The position numbers were made by a program, and so were the translations under genes. The notes beneath the pieces are model-generated. The model saw only the letters and a list, made by a program, of their open reading frames with translations. It did no database searches and was not told the DNA's origin. DNA of 64,000 bases from Virgibacillus halodenitrificans JCM 12304 (lineage in GTDB: Bacteria; Bacillota; Bacilli; Bacillales; Amphibacillaceae), in assembly GCF_001310895.1 (NCBI RefSeq), contig NZ_BAZS01000015.1:18148-82147 (forward strand), in the 5' to 3' direction. Shown piece after piece: positions 54,190 to 62,993 of the stretch. The first letter of the stretch is position 1. Each line of letters begins with the position of its first letter.

Positions 54190-54993
54190 ATGACAGATAT
54201 TCTGAAAATTAAGCATGTATCGTGGTTAAGAGAAAAGACCGCAATTTTACAAGATATAAATTGGTCTGTAGCTAAAGGTGAGCACTGGTCCATACTTGGG
54301 TTAAACGGGTCTGGAAAAACGACATTATTAAATATGATTAACGGCTATATTTGGCCAACGTCGGGAGAAATTTGTGTATTAGAGCACCCCTTTGGAAAAA
54401 CGGATTTGCGAGAGTTAAGAAAAAAAATCGGCTGGGTCAGTTCTTCTTTACAAGAAAGAATAGGAGGAACCGAGTTAGCAGAGAATGTAGTCATAAGCGG
54501 GGAATATGCATCCATTGGGCTCTATGAGCAGCCTACCTGGGATAATTATAGAATTGCTAAGGGTTTAATGGAAAAGTTAGGCTGTGCACATTTGCTAGGT
54601 AAAAGCTATCAAACATGTTCACAAGGTGAAAAACAGAGACTGTTAATTGCAAGAGGGTTAATGGCAAAACCGGAGCTACTCATTCTAGATGAGCCAACAA
54701 ATGGGCTTGATTTTCTTGCACGAGAAGATCTCCTCCGTGTTATTTCGGAGTTGGCTTTGTCGGAAGATGCTCCTACTATTCTCTTTGTTACCCACCACAT
54801 GGATGAAGTTCTGCCCGTATTTACACATACATTACTACTCAAGGACGGGTCAGTTTTTGGTAAAGGAAAGACAAAAGAAATAGCAACAAGCAATGTTCTT
54901 AGCAGCTTTTTTGGCAGGGAAGTAGATGTGGATACAAGAAATGGGCGTGTACAGGTATTATTAAAAGGCAGTTATAATAATGAGTTCTTGTAA
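54190..54993 (+). CDS. ylmA: ABC ATP-binding protein (YlmA-like)
   Basis: A 267-residue ATPase with Walker A GLNGSGKT, Q-loop GWVSSSLQE, signature CSQGEKQRLLIARGL (Cys in place of the usual first Leu), Walker B LLILDEPTNGLD, and H-loop FVTHHMDE. Close to recalled B. subtilis YlmA and ModF-like proteins. No permease gene is adjacent, so its partner and substrate are unknown. AGGGAGG precedes the ATG. Confidence 0.85.
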   Translation: MTDILKIKHVSWLREKTAILQDINWSVAKGEHWSILGLNGSGKTTLLNMINGYIWPTSGEICVLEHPFGKTDLRELRKKIGWVSSSLQERIGGTELAENVVISGEYASIGLYEQPTWDNYRIAKGLMEKLGCAHLLGKSYQTCSQGEKQRLLIARGLMAKPELLILDEPTNGLDFLAREDLLRVISELALSEDAPTILFVTHHMDEVLPVFTHTLLLKDGSVFGKGKTKEIATSNVLSSFFGREVDVDTRNGRVQVLLKGSYNNEFL

Positions 54994-55127
54994 CGTAATC
55001 AGCATTTAATTGAAAACTTTAAAGTATCACCCTTTTTTAAGTTTTAGAACATTTCACTACTGTATTTACTTTTGCACATCTTGCGTATAGACTACTTAAT
55101 GTATTGATTAAAAGGGGGTACAATTCC

Positions 55128-55667
55128 ATGAAGAAAATTTTCATACTATTGGCTCTTGTGTTAACAGCATGTGGCCAGACACAAAATAACACAGATAGCT
55201 CAAATGGTGGAGATACAAATGCAGAGGAAACTGCAGAAAAGAAAGATGATGGAGAAAATGGCGAAGCAGCAATTAAAAAGGCGCTTTTAAGCAATTACCT
55301 AAATGTTGCCAAAACAGTTCGTCCATATCAAACAAAAATTAACTTGTACGTGGAATCTGTAAATAATCCAGAGGCTGAAGCTACAATTGAAACAACAAAA
55401 GAAGATGCTATAACTGCAGCAGAAGAAGCTGTTACAGCAATTGAAGGTATCAAAGTAGAAGATCTGGATGAAGATAAAACAGCTACATTTAATGATGCTT
55501 TGGCAGAATTAAAAGGTGCTTACGAAGCATACGCAAAAGCACTTGGCGAAGAAGAAATTGACGTTGCAGCAGCAGAAGAAAAAATTAATGCAACAAATGA
55601 AAAATTGACTCCGGTATTTGAAGATGCTGGATTACATGCTCCGAATTTAGCCAAGGAAATTAACTAG
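55128..55667 (+). CDS. Helical lipoprotein, unknown
   Basis: A 179-residue lipoprotein (MKKIFILLALVLTAC), then an Asn/Asp/Glu-rich linker and an acidic helical domain (AAIKKALLSNYLNVAKTVRP, then ITAAEEAVTAIEGIKVEDLD and KLTPVFEDAGLHAPNLAKEI). ATG 55128 follows GGGGGT; an upstream ATG at 55104 precedes it. No family is recognised. It has its own terminator. Confidence 0.78.
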   Translation: MKKIFILLALVLTACGQTQNNTDSSNGGDTNAEETAEKKDDGENGEAAIKKALLSNYLNVAKTVRPYQTKINLYVESVNNPEAEATIETTKEDAITAAEEAVTAIEGIKVEDLDEDKTATFNDALAELKGAYEAYAKALGEEEIDVAAAEEKINATNEKLTPVFEDAGLHAPNLAKEIN

Positions 55668-55669
55668 GA

Positions 55670-55700
55670 AAAAAACACGCAGAGAAATGCGTGTTTTTTT
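55670..55700 (+). terminator. Terminator after the helical lipoprotein gene
   Basis: AAAAAACACGC pairs with GCGTGTTTTTT around AGAGAAAT, then T residues. Confidence 0.92.
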
Positions 55701-55810
55701 ATTGCTTAAAAATAGTAATATACAACAAAAATTCGGTTTTAAATGCAAAATTTCTCCATTTCGATTAAAATAATACCACTGGAACACTTTTATGATGGAG
55801 GTGCTAACTC

Positions 55811-56050
55811 TTGCACAAAGAAGATAAAAACTATATCGAAATATGGGGAGATAACGTTAAGTTACGAGACTTATTGCTATCCATGGTCTTATGTATTGTT
55901 TTTGCGCTCGGCGGATACATCTTGGCACCCGGAGATGCTCCTCAGCCACTCATACTAGGACTAATCGGTGGTGTGATTGGCTTCATTATAAGCAGTATCC
56001 TGATAAAACCTAAACGCCGGATTACCGTTCTCGGGGAGGAGGATAAATGA
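55811..56050 (+). CDS. TctB-like small membrane subunit
   Basis: A 79-residue protein with TTG start, seven bases after GGAGGTG. Two membrane segments (LLLSMVLCIVFALGGYILA and LILGLIGGVIGFIISSILI) are separated by PGDAPQP. It overlaps the TctA-like gene by four bases. Being shorter than usual TctB (about 150 residues, four segments), it may be a reduced small subunit of the tripartite carrier; the identity rests mainly on position. Confidence 0.68.
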   Translation: MHKEDKNYIEIWGDNVKLRDLLLSMVLCIVFALGGYILAPGDAPQPLILGLIGGVIGFIISSILIKPKRRITVLGEEDK

Positions 56051-57402
56051 TGGATACAGCTATTATTATTCAAATGATACTAGCCAGTATGGGTGGAGCG
56101 CTTTTATATACACTAATTGGAATTGCACCAGGTACGGATGAAACAGCAGTGCTCGCACCAGTGACTATTGCACTTGCTTTAGTAGGAGTTAGTCCATATG
56201 TTATTTTGGCTTTCTTTATTGCAGCGATAGTTGCGAAAAAGCTTACGGATTCCATCCCGGTAGCAGTTGCGGGTATCCCTGGAGGTGTAATGGCAGCACC
56301 AATGGTGGAGCATGCAATGATTTTGAAACAGCATGGCATGCCAGATGTAAGTATTAAAAAAATGTCCTCCGGTTCTGTCATTGGTACGATTGTGTCCATA
56401 CCAGCAAGCTTTTTGATTGCTAAGCTGATCCTTCCTTATGCAGATACGATAAGCAGCTATGCAGGATTAATATTTTTCCTTGGTGCTGTATTTCTCGCGT
56501 TGATGGCCAAAAATAAATTGTTGTCATTACTCATCATTGTGCCATTTGCCTTACTTATACAAGGTTTGCGTCACTTATACTGGGGGCTGGATATTATTCC
56601 AGAGGATTCCACTGTGTTTGTTTCCTTCTTCCTCGGTATTACGATTGGACCAATTGCATTTAGCTTATTTTCGTTATTAAGTAAAAAACATCGAAACAGC
56701 CTTCCCGGCCTAGGTAACAAGGAAATTACGTTAAAAAAATCAAAAAAAGAAAAAGGATTCCCTAATCCATTTAAAATACTTACAAATAAAGAATCAGCGA
56801 CATCTGCACTCGGGAGTTTAATTGGTACAGTAACATTTTTCCTTTCTCCTGTTGGGATGACTGTATTTTTAGGTGAATTTTTGACACGCCATATAAAGGA
56901 TCCCGTTCAACGAGCATCTAGGGCAATTTCCACAATGGATGGTTTGACAAATGCTTCCTACATCTCGGGTACATTGGTTCCGCTCATTGCGATTGGATTA
57001 CCGCTATCCCCAATGGCGATCGGACCGGCAGCTGGATTATTTAATGCTCCTCCGGTATTTACACCAGAACACAATATTCACCATATTTTATCCATGGGAG
57101 AAATTATGACTGCAACAATAATTGGTGCAGTGATTGCGATTGTCATCACTTTCTACATTACGATAAAGTATGCCAGTCAAATTTGTGCTTTTGTGTTCAA
57201 ATACATACCACATGAAGCGTTAATTGGACTTTTCGCTGGGCTTGTCGTCATGCTCGCATATATGGATGCTGGCTGGATTAACATTTTAGGTACGCTTGTA
57301 GTTGCGCTAGTCTCCGGACTTCTATATAAAAATGGAGTGAATTATGGAGTTATGTTTATGGTTCTTTATGCAGCACCATGGCTCCTTGGATTGTTTATGT
57401 AA
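56047..57402 (+). CDS. Tripartite tricarboxylate transporter permease (TctA family)
   Basis: A 451-residue membrane protein with about 10-12 hydrophobic segments. GGALLYTLIGIAPGTDETAV near residue 16 is the TctA N-terminal hallmark (usually G..iG.lPGlg), and SIPVAVAGIPGGVMAAPMVE near 75 resembles the repeated 'aiLlniPG..' loop. GLPLSPMAIGPAAGLFNAPP lies near 320. The family imports carboxylates using a periplasmic-type TctC binding protein, but no TctC gene lies here. AGGAGGA lies before the ATG. Confidence 0.82.
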   Translation: MMDTAIIIQMILASMGGALLYTLIGIAPGTDETAVLAPVTIALALVGVSPYVILAFFIAAIVAKKLTDSIPVAVAGIPGGVMAAPMVEHAMILKQHGMPDVSIKKMSSGSVIGTIVSIPASFLIAKLILPYADTISSYAGLIFFLGAVFLALMAKNKLLSLLIIVPFALLIQGLRHLYWGLDIIPEDSTVFVSFFLGITIGPIAFSLFSLLSKKHRNSLPGLGNKEITLKKSKKEKGFPNPFKILTNKESATSALGSLIGTVTFFLSPVGMTVFLGEFLTRHIKDPVQRASRAISTMDGLTNASYISGTLVPLIAIGLPLSPMAIGPAAGLFNAPPVFTPEHNIHHILSMGEIMTATIIGAVIAIVITFYITIKYASQICAFVFKYIPHEALIGLFAGLVVMLAYMDAGWINILGTLVVALVSGLLYKNGVNYGVMFMVLYAAPWLLGLFM

Positions 57403-57420
57403 CCAAATACAGAAGATAAT

Positions 57421-57451
57421 AGCCGTTGATCTATGATTGACGGCTTTTTTT
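57421..57451 (+). terminator. Terminator after the TctA-like gene
   Basis: AGCCGT pairs with ACGGCT, followed by seven further T residues, 18 bases after the stop codon. Confidence 0.8.
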
Positions 57452-57482
57452 AATTGTTTTAAAGCTGTAAATTGTTGATTTT

Positions 57483-57615
57483 GTCTCGGATAGGGTGCGT
57501 GGTGTCGCGGATAGGAGTGAATTAGTCGCGGGTAGATAGGTGGGTGTTGCGGTAAGCTAATAAAATGTCTCGGTTCAAGTCTGTTTTGTCGCGGTAAGAC
57601 TAATTTATGTCTTGA
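57483..57615 (+). repeat. 21-bp periodic intergenic array, GTCTCGG/GTCGCGG core (array A8)
   Basis: Cores GTCTCGG, GTCGCGG, GTCGCGG, GTTGCGG, GTCTCGG, GTCGCGG and GTCTTGA start at 57483, 57504, 57525, 57546, 57567, 57588 and 57609, exactly 21 apart. The array follows the terminator of the TctA-like gene. Confidence 0.93.
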
Positions 57616-57704
57616 TATTATCTCAATTCAATAGATAACTTTATAAATAATTAATTTAATAAAAATTTCTGTTATAAGTTCTGAATCTTCACTCACACTA
57701 GTGG

Positions 57705-57721
57705 AATATTATGTTAATATT
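57705..57721. promoter_or_regulatory. Inverted repeat AATATTA-TGT-TAATATT (operator candidate)
   Basis: Perfect 7-bp inverted repeat with a 3-base spacer, about 115 bases before the lipoprotein gene at 57838. TGGAATATTATGTTAATAT recurs, 19 of 19 bases, at 62684-62702. Confidence 0.5.
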
Positions 57722-57837
57722 AGGATGCGGATGTTGATAAATTATTTCGGTTTTTTTGCAGAACTAATTACTTTAAAACGAAAGAAATAATAGGAATTTA
57801 AATGAGTAAAGTTAATATAAATGGAAGGATGTGTATA

Positions 57838-58338
57838 ATGAGGAAATTAATAAAAATGAGTTTATTATTTAGTTTATTAATTATTCTTATCCCCCTAAAT
57901 GCCTGTACTAAGGAAGAAGCAGAGACGAATTTTCATTTGCTTTTAAAAGGAAATAGTGCGAAATGGGATGTGAATGAGTATGAAGTGAAAATATCACCTA
58001 ATTACTTCGAAGCGGGTCATGGCGTGTTAAGTATGAAGGGGGAACAAGAATATTATACAGATTTCTTTCATTTTGATACACACGCAGTAATTAATGAGAA
58101 GGATATAACGGTACATTCTGGCTCGGTTTCTGGCAAAGAAGTAAATATAGCAGAAAAAACAACCGGAAAGGTGGAAGGCGGCGAATATTTAAATGCAAAG
58201 GGTGAGCCAATTTCACTTGAGGATGTTAATAGAATTTATATCGTTGTGAAATGGTGGGATAAACAGAAAAAGGAAGACGCAGAGGAAACGATTACTTTGT
58301 ACAGTAAAACAAAAGAGGGAAATACAACAACATCATAA
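57838..58338 (+). CDS. Putative lipoprotein, unknown
   Basis: A 166-residue lipoprotein beginning MRKLIKMSLLFSLLIILIPL with Cys at residue 23 (LNAC). The mature part looks beta-rich (WDVNEYEVKISPNYFEAGHG, ITVHSGSVSGKEVN, RIYIVVKWWDK). ATG 57838 follows GGAAGGA; an ATG 36 bases earlier has none. No family recognised. Upstream lies the inverted repeat shared with the operon at 62.7 kb. Confidence 0.75.
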   Translation: MRKLIKMSLLFSLLIILIPLNACTKEEAETNFHLLLKGNSAKWDVNEYEVKISPNYFEAGHGVLSMKGEQEYYTDFFHFDTHAVINEKDITVHSGSVSGKEVNIAEKTTGKVEGGEYLNAKGEPISLEDVNRIYIVVKWWDKQKKEDAEETITLYSKTKEGNTTTS

Positions 58339-58395
58339 ACTTAGAATAAACGGTAAAGAAACTAGAATAAAAGTTGGCTAATAAGGAGGGGTTTT

Positions 58396-58803
58396 ATGTC
58401 TGTGCCAAAACATATTGTTTCTGCTGCAACCATCGTCTTAAATGAGCATAATGAAATTTTGCTTATTAAAGGGCCGAGACGTGGATGGGAAATGCCAGGC
58501 GGACAGGTGGAAGAGGGAGAATCTTTAGAAGAAGCGGCGATCCGAGAGACAAAAGAAGAATCAGGAATTGACATAGAAATTACAAGGTTTTGTGGAATTT
58601 ACCAGAATGTGAGTAATTCTATATGCAATACTTTATTCATGGGAAAGCCGGTTGGGGGTGTGCCAACAACAAGCCCGGAAAGCTTAAAAGTGGGATATTT
58701 TCCCATGAAAGAAGGATTAGAAATGGTAACATGGAAGAATTTCAGAGAACGGATAGAGAGTTGTATTAACCTGGAGTGCCAACCTTTTTACATATCATTT
58801 TAA
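58396..58803 (+). CDS. Nudix hydrolase
   Basis: A 135-residue pyrophosphohydrolase. The full Nudix box is present, starting GGQVEEGESLEEAAIRETKE and ending ESGI (pattern GX5EX7REUXEEXGU), about residues 36-58. WEMPGG precedes it. Substrate cannot be told; this size is typical of ADP-ribose or dNTP cleaning enzymes. TAAGGAGGGG lies before the ATG. Confidence 0.93.
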   Translation: MSVPKHIVSAATIVLNEHNEILLIKGPRRGWEMPGGQVEEGESLEEAAIRETKEESGIDIEITRFCGIYQNVSNSICNTLFMGKPVGGVPTTSPESLKVGYFPMKEGLEMVTWKNFRERIESCINLECQPFYISF

Positions 58804-59049
58804 GGAGTTAAATGCAGATATAGAAAGTAGTACCCCGAAATAAGAAGTTTTGTAGGTTTTCAATTCGAAACAAAAAGCATATAATAGGAAGTGGTGAAAC
58901 TATTACTTATTATATAATACTATGATATGCTTTTAGAGGTTAGAATTTATGTTAAAAGGGAGATGGGGGAGGTTGGACGCGTGAGTATTACAGCAACGTG
59001 TTTAAACCTACATACTTTCTGCAAATTTTAGGGGAAAAGGTTGATAAAA

Positions 59050-60561
59050 ATGAGCAACAGAGTAACTGAGACAGAAGTCATTTTAATTGGCGCGGGCATC
59101 ATGAGTGCTACATTGGGAACCCTTCTGAAAGAGTTAGTACCTGAATGGGACATCACCGTTTTTGAAAAACTGGATAAAGCGGGGGAAGAGAGTTCCAATG
59201 TATGGAATAATGCAGGTACAGGGCATTCTGCATTATGTGAGCTTAACTATACATCCGAAAAACCGGATGGATCAATGGATATTAGTAAAGCGATTAAAGT
59301 GAATGAGCAATTTCAGGTTTCAAAACAGTTTTGGGCTTATCTCGTCAACAATAATCTGATTGGTGATCCACAGCAATTTATTATGTCTTTACCGCATATG
59401 AGCTTAGTGCAGGGAGAAGACAATGTAACTTTTTTAAAGAAACGATTTAAAGCACTATCAAACAATCCTCTTTTTGAGGGAATGGAATATTCCGATGATC
59501 CAAAAACATTGGTGGAATGGTTACCGCTTATTATGCAGGACCGCCCATCAAACGAGGCAATTGCAGCTACGAAAATGGATACAGGAACAGATGTAAACTT
59601 TGGGGCATTGACTCGCATGTTATTTGAACATTTACAGAGCAAGAATGTCGAGATCAACTATAAGCATAGTGTAGAAGACGTTAAGCGGACCAGTGACGGC
59701 AAATGGGAAGTAAAAGTACATGATATGGAAAATGATAAATTGGAATTCCATACATCCAAGTTCGTCTTTATTGGCGGCGGTGGAGGAAGTCTTCATTTAT
59801 TACAAAAAAGCGGCATACCTGAAGGAAGACATATTGGCGGCTTCCCGGTAAGTGGTTTATTCATGGTGTGTAATAATCCGGAAATTATTGAGAAGCATAA
59901 TGCAAAGGTATATGGTAAGGCCAAAGTTGGTGCACCACCAATGTCTGTACCACATTTGGATACGCGTTATATTGATGGGAAGCGTTCCTTATTGTTCGGT
60001 CCATATGCAGGCTTCTCACCAAAATTCTTAAAAACAGGGTCATTGTTTGATTTAGCTACATCGGTAAAACCGAATAACGTTTTCACCATGCTTGCAGCTG
60101 GTGCGAAACAAATGCCGCTAACCAAATATTTGATTACACAAGTCATGCAATCCAAGGAAAAACGGATGGAAGAGTTGCGTGAATTTATTCCTGACGCGCA
60201 GAGTAAGGATTGGGATTTAGTTGTTGCAGGTCAGCGTGTCCAAGTAATTAAGGATACAGAAGCTGGTGGCAAAGGCACATTGCAATTTGGTACAGAAGTA
60301 ATTACTTCAGAAGATGGCTCTATTGCAGCATTACTAGGCGCATCTCCAGGAGCATCTACTGCTGTGCACGTCATGCTTGATGTGCTGAATCGTTGCTACC
60401 CGCAGTATATGGAAGCATGGGAACCAAAAATTAAAGAAATGGTCCCTTCTTATGGACTATCGTTAATGGATCATCCAGAGCTCCTAAAGGATATTCATAA
60501 AACAACAGCAAAAGCACTTGGCTTAACTGAAAAAGAGGGCAAGCAAGCTGTATTCAACTGA
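59050..60561 (+). CDS. mqo: Malate:quinone oxidoreductase
   Basis: A 503-residue membrane-associated FAD enzyme that oxidises malate to oxaloacetate and passes electrons to quinone. Marks: [20 protein letters not shown] (FAD-binding), [20 protein letters not shown], the [13 protein letters not shown] segment, [30 protein letters not shown] and [21 protein letters not shown] 59050 follows GGGGAAAAGG; the TTG at 59041 is too close to it. Confidence 0.96.
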   Translation: MSNRVTETEVILIGAGIMSATLGTLLKELVPEWDITVFEKLDKAGEESSNVWNNAGTGHSALCELNYTSEKPDGSMDISKAIKVNEQFQVSKQFWAYLVNNNLIGDPQQFIMSLPHMSLVQGEDNVTFLKKRFKALSNNPLFEGMEYSDDPKTLVEWLPLIMQDRPSNEAIAATKMDTGTDVNFGALTRMLFEHLQSKNVEINYKHSVEDVKRTSDGKWEVKVHDMENDKLEFHTSKFVFIGGGGGSLHLLQKSGIPEGRHIGGFPVSGLFMVCNNPEIIEKHNAKVYGKAKVGAPPMSVPHLDTRYIDGKRSLLFGPYAGFSPKFLKTGSLFDLATSVKPNNVFTMLAAGAKQMPLTKYLITQVMQSKEKRMEELREFIPDAQSKDWDLVVAGQRVQVIKDTEAGGKGTLQFGTEVITSEDGSIAALLGASPGASTAVHVMLDVLNRCYPQYMEAWEPKIKEMVPSYGLSLMDHPELLKDIHKTTAKALGLTEKEGKQAVFN

Positions 60562-60583
60562 TTGTTAAAACGAAAAAAGTAGT

Positions 60584-60623
60584 AAAGAACCTTTCTTCTA
60601 TATTAGAAGGAAGGTTCTTTTTT
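60584..60623 (+). terminator. Terminator after mqo
   Basis: AAAGAACCTTTCTTCTA pairs with TAGAAGGAAGGTTCTTT, then T residues. Confidence 0.92.
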
Positions 60624-60649
60624 AAAGATTTTCGATAAAGCTGTTCTGT

Positions 60650-60760
60650 GGCGGGATTGCCGCCGCTTTTATTGCTGATTACTGGAGTCTGCGGCGGATA
60701 TACTTAATTTACTGCTGATTCTTGCATTATACTGCGGATAAATCTTCTTTACTGCTGATA
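60650..60760. repeat. 20-bp periodic intergenic array, CTGCNGAT core (array B3)
   Basis: GAT triplets of the cores TTGCTGATT, GCGGCGGATA, ACTGCTGATT, ACTGCGGATA and ACTGCTGATA start at 60677, 60697, 60717, 60737 and 60757, exactly 20 apart, with a weaker first copy (GGCGGGATT) at 60651. The array is between the mqo terminator and the BNR-repeat gene. Confidence 0.88.
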
Positions 60761-60839
60761 CACCACTACTTCAGTTTTTAAAATAATATAAGTATTTTTC
60801 TCTAACATCAACTAATTCTTAAAAATAAGGGGAGGTCTC

Positions 60840-61781
60840 ATGAAAACACTAATTATAGGTTTGGGAAGTATCATACTGATCGGTTTGATTGCAGGAATGT
60901 TTATATATGAAAACAGAGACGAGGACACACTCCCTCAATACCAAATGGATACGGGAGAACCTGAAGATAGCTCCAACGCAACTACACAAACAGAACCACA
61001 ACAAGAAGATTTGTGGCCAGTAGATGGAGATGAGATAAGTTATTCCTTGCAAAATGAAAAGCTACATATTACCTATGACAAGGGAGAAAGCTGGGTTACT
61101 GTCCCGGTGGAAAAAGATAAACTGTTTGCAGGAGAATACAATGGAAACAAGCAATCACTCATTGACACCAGCTATATACTTACTGAGAAGCGGGCTGCTT
61201 TCCTTTACGCAGAAGGCACAAACTGGGAAGCCCAAACGGTTGGCATCGTTTATTCTGAGGATCAGGGGAAGACATGGGAAAAAAATATTGTCACTGAGTC
61301 CTTTCCAGCTTTACGATTTAGAAAAGTAGACTTTGTAAATGATCAATTTGCTTACGTCATTTTGTCTGGTGGAAGAACCATGTCACAGGAGGGCACACAG
61401 CCATATATTTCCGAGGATGGCGGAAAGACTTGGACCCAGACAAATACACCAGGAACAACAAGGCTGATATCCGACGGAGCGTTTATAAATGAAAAAACAG
61501 GGTTTCTATCTTATGGAACGATTAACCCTGACCAACCGGACCTTTATGTTACAGAGGATGCGGGTGAATCGTGGGAAATGGCAAGCTTTCAAATGCCAGA
61601 AAAATATGAACCTGTATTTGTTACAGCAGAAATGCCTGTTAAGGAGGAAGATCATTTAGCCATATTAGTAAATCAAGGGCCGAATGGAGATTATTTGGGA
61701 GGAAAGGTCAAAGGTAAATTTATTTCCAAAGATAATGGGAAGACATGGGATTTTTCTAAGGAGGTGCAGCCAAATGAATAA
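60840..61781 (+). CDS. Membrane-anchored BNR-repeat protein
   Basis: A 313-residue protein with one N-terminal membrane segment (LIIGLGSIILIGLIAGMFIY), a Thr/Gln/Glu linker, and a beta-propeller with Asp-box (BNR) motifs: TYDKGESWVT, SEDQGKTWEK, SEDGGKTWTQ, TEDAGESWEM and SKDNGKTWDF. Such propellers occur in sialidases and in assembly factors; no catalytic residues are apparent. GGGGAGG precedes ATG. It overlaps the next gene by eight bases, so they work as one operon. Confidence 0.85.
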   Translation: MKTLIIGLGSIILIGLIAGMFIYENRDEDTLPQYQMDTGEPEDSSNATTQTEPQQEDLWPVDGDEISYSLQNEKLHITYDKGESWVTVPVEKDKLFAGEYNGNKQSLIDTSYILTEKRAAFLYAEGTNWEAQTVGIVYSEDQGKTWEKNIVTESFPALRFRKVDFVNDQFAYVILSGGRTMSQEGTQPYISEDGGKTWTQTNTPGTTRLISDGAFINEKTGFLSYGTINPDQPDLYVTEDAGESWEMASFQMPEKYEPVFVTAEMPVKEEDHLAILVNQGPNGDYLGGKVKGKFISKDNGKTWDFSKEVQPNE

Positions 61782-62634
61782 AAATAAAAGCAGGAAGGTG
61801 TTTGGCTGGGTACTTCTACTGATCACGTTGGGATTTTTTTGTTTGCAAATGGGGAGCTTGTTTGTCCAGGCACGCTATGATGCTTCCTACGTAGATGATC
61901 GGTTATTTTATATTTTAAATATGGTTATAGTTATTTGTCTTATGCTTTCCATTTGGTTTCTACTAAAACCAACGAAAAAAATTGCGGTAAGCTTCACTAT
62001 TATTTTTGCGTTGTTTGTTATTGCTAATGGTATATTGCTTGTGAACAGAATGGAAGACACAAAAAATATTTTAAGCGTTTCACCAGATTGGCAGCACGTA
62101 CTCTCCATTAAGCAAGATGGGCAATCAAAGGAAGCTGTATATTATCGTTCTTATTATGGGATTTTGGCACGACCAAAAGAACAGTTACCTTATGCAATAA
62201 ACGATGAATATGAGGTGAAATGGCTAGCCAAGGATGTGGCAGCATTTACGTACAAAGCAACAGACGAATCCATTCAGCAATTTATTGCAACATATGGAGA
62301 TCGAGGCAGTGGGACGTCTTACTATTATGTAGGAGGACAAACCCACGGAGTCTGGCAAGCCAAGGATACAAAAGTGATAAATAATCAAGAAGGTATTTCA
62401 ATTACTCATAATGGTGAAACGGAAGTATTTGAATGGGATTATATCGAACAATTCGGAACCCTGGCTATTGTTCTGAAAAAAGATCATGAAGCTGCATGGA
62501 CAATTGCCTTAAAGGAAAATTTCGAGGTACATGCAGATGCTTCCAAGAAAACAGTAGGAAATATCGTGCTATATAAAGCATCCTTAGAGGAAAGTGAACC
62601 AATTTTGCTGGAGTATCAAGGTGAATATGAATAA
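61774..62634 (+). CDS. Membrane protein with C-terminal extracellular domain, unknown
   Basis: A 286-residue protein; ATG 61774 follows AAGGAGGTG inside the end of the BNR gene. Three membrane segments lie at about residues 8-30, 45-65 and 70-90 (VFGWVLLLITLGFFCLQMG, ILNMVIVICLMLSIWFLL, VSFTIIFALFVIANGILLV). A beta-rich domain follows (YEVKWLAKDVAAFTYKA, EGISITHNGETEVFEWDYIE), outside the cell if the topology holds. No family recognised; the neighbour suggests joint function at the surface. Confidence 0.78.
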   Translation: MNKNKSRKVFGWVLLLITLGFFCLQMGSLFVQARYDASYVDDRLFYILNMVIVICLMLSIWFLLKPTKKIAVSFTIIFALFVIANGILLVNRMEDTKNILSVSPDWQHVLSIKQDGQSKEAVYYRSYYGILARPKEQLPYAINDEYEVKWLAKDVAAFTYKATDESIQQFIATYGDRGSGTSYYYVGGQTHGVWQAKDTKVINNQEGISITHNGETEVFEWDYIEQFGTLAIVLKKDHEAAWTIALKENFEVHADASKKTVGNIVLYKASLEESEPILLEYQGEYE

Positions 62635-62664
62635 AAAGGTCATCCTTAGTGATGATCTTTTTTT
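62633..62664 (+). terminator. Terminator after the BNR operon
   Basis: AAGGTCATC pairs with GATGATCTT (one G-T pair) around CTTAGT, then T residues. Confidence 0.8.
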
Positions 62665-62686
62665 ATGAAATTAAACTTAATAATGG

Positions 62687-62703
62687 AATATTATGTTAAT
62701 ATG
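62687..62703. promoter_or_regulatory. Second copy of the AATATTA-TGT-TAATAT inverted repeat
   Basis: Same sequence as at 57705 except for the last base, about 60 bases before the small membrane protein gene at 62764. Shared placement before two genes suggests a common regulator. Confidence 0.5.
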
Positions 62704-62763
62704 AAGGAGTATATCATTCGAAATGTGAATTTCTGCTGAATTACTTTCTTAGAGGGGGGACAT

Positions 62764-62982
62764 ATGATGAGTAAACAACTCTCATGTTTTATCTCAGGGT
62801 TAATTATCATATTATTAAGTGTGCCTTTAGGAGAGAAAATGGTTGATATAGTGTATCTAGACCAGTCTCTTACTGGTGAATATCCATCTATCCTTAACGG
62901 ATTTATCCATTCCTTTATGCTGATTGGTACACTTGTATTCAGTATTGGTCTTATTGAATTAAGAAAAAGTACAGAAAGATAG
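62764..62982 (+). CDS. Small two-segment membrane protein, unknown
   Basis: A 72-residue protein after GAGGGGGGA. Two hydrophobic segments (CFISGLIIILLSVPLG and SFMLIGTLVFSIGLIEL) flank a short polar loop. No family is recognised. It lies 11 bases before the zinc-ribbon gene, so both share an operon. Confidence 0.72.
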   Translation: MMSKQLSCFISGLIIILLSVPLGEKMVDIVYLDQSLTGEYPSILNGFIHSFMLIGTLVFSIGLIELRKSTER

Positions 62983-62993
62983 GAGGTGCCAAT

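Noticed and set aside
2874..57615. Periodic intergenic arrays as CRISPR arrays
   Set aside because: The unit is only 20-21 bases with a 7-9 base core; CRISPR repeats are 23-47 bases with spacers of similar length, and no cas genes are present.
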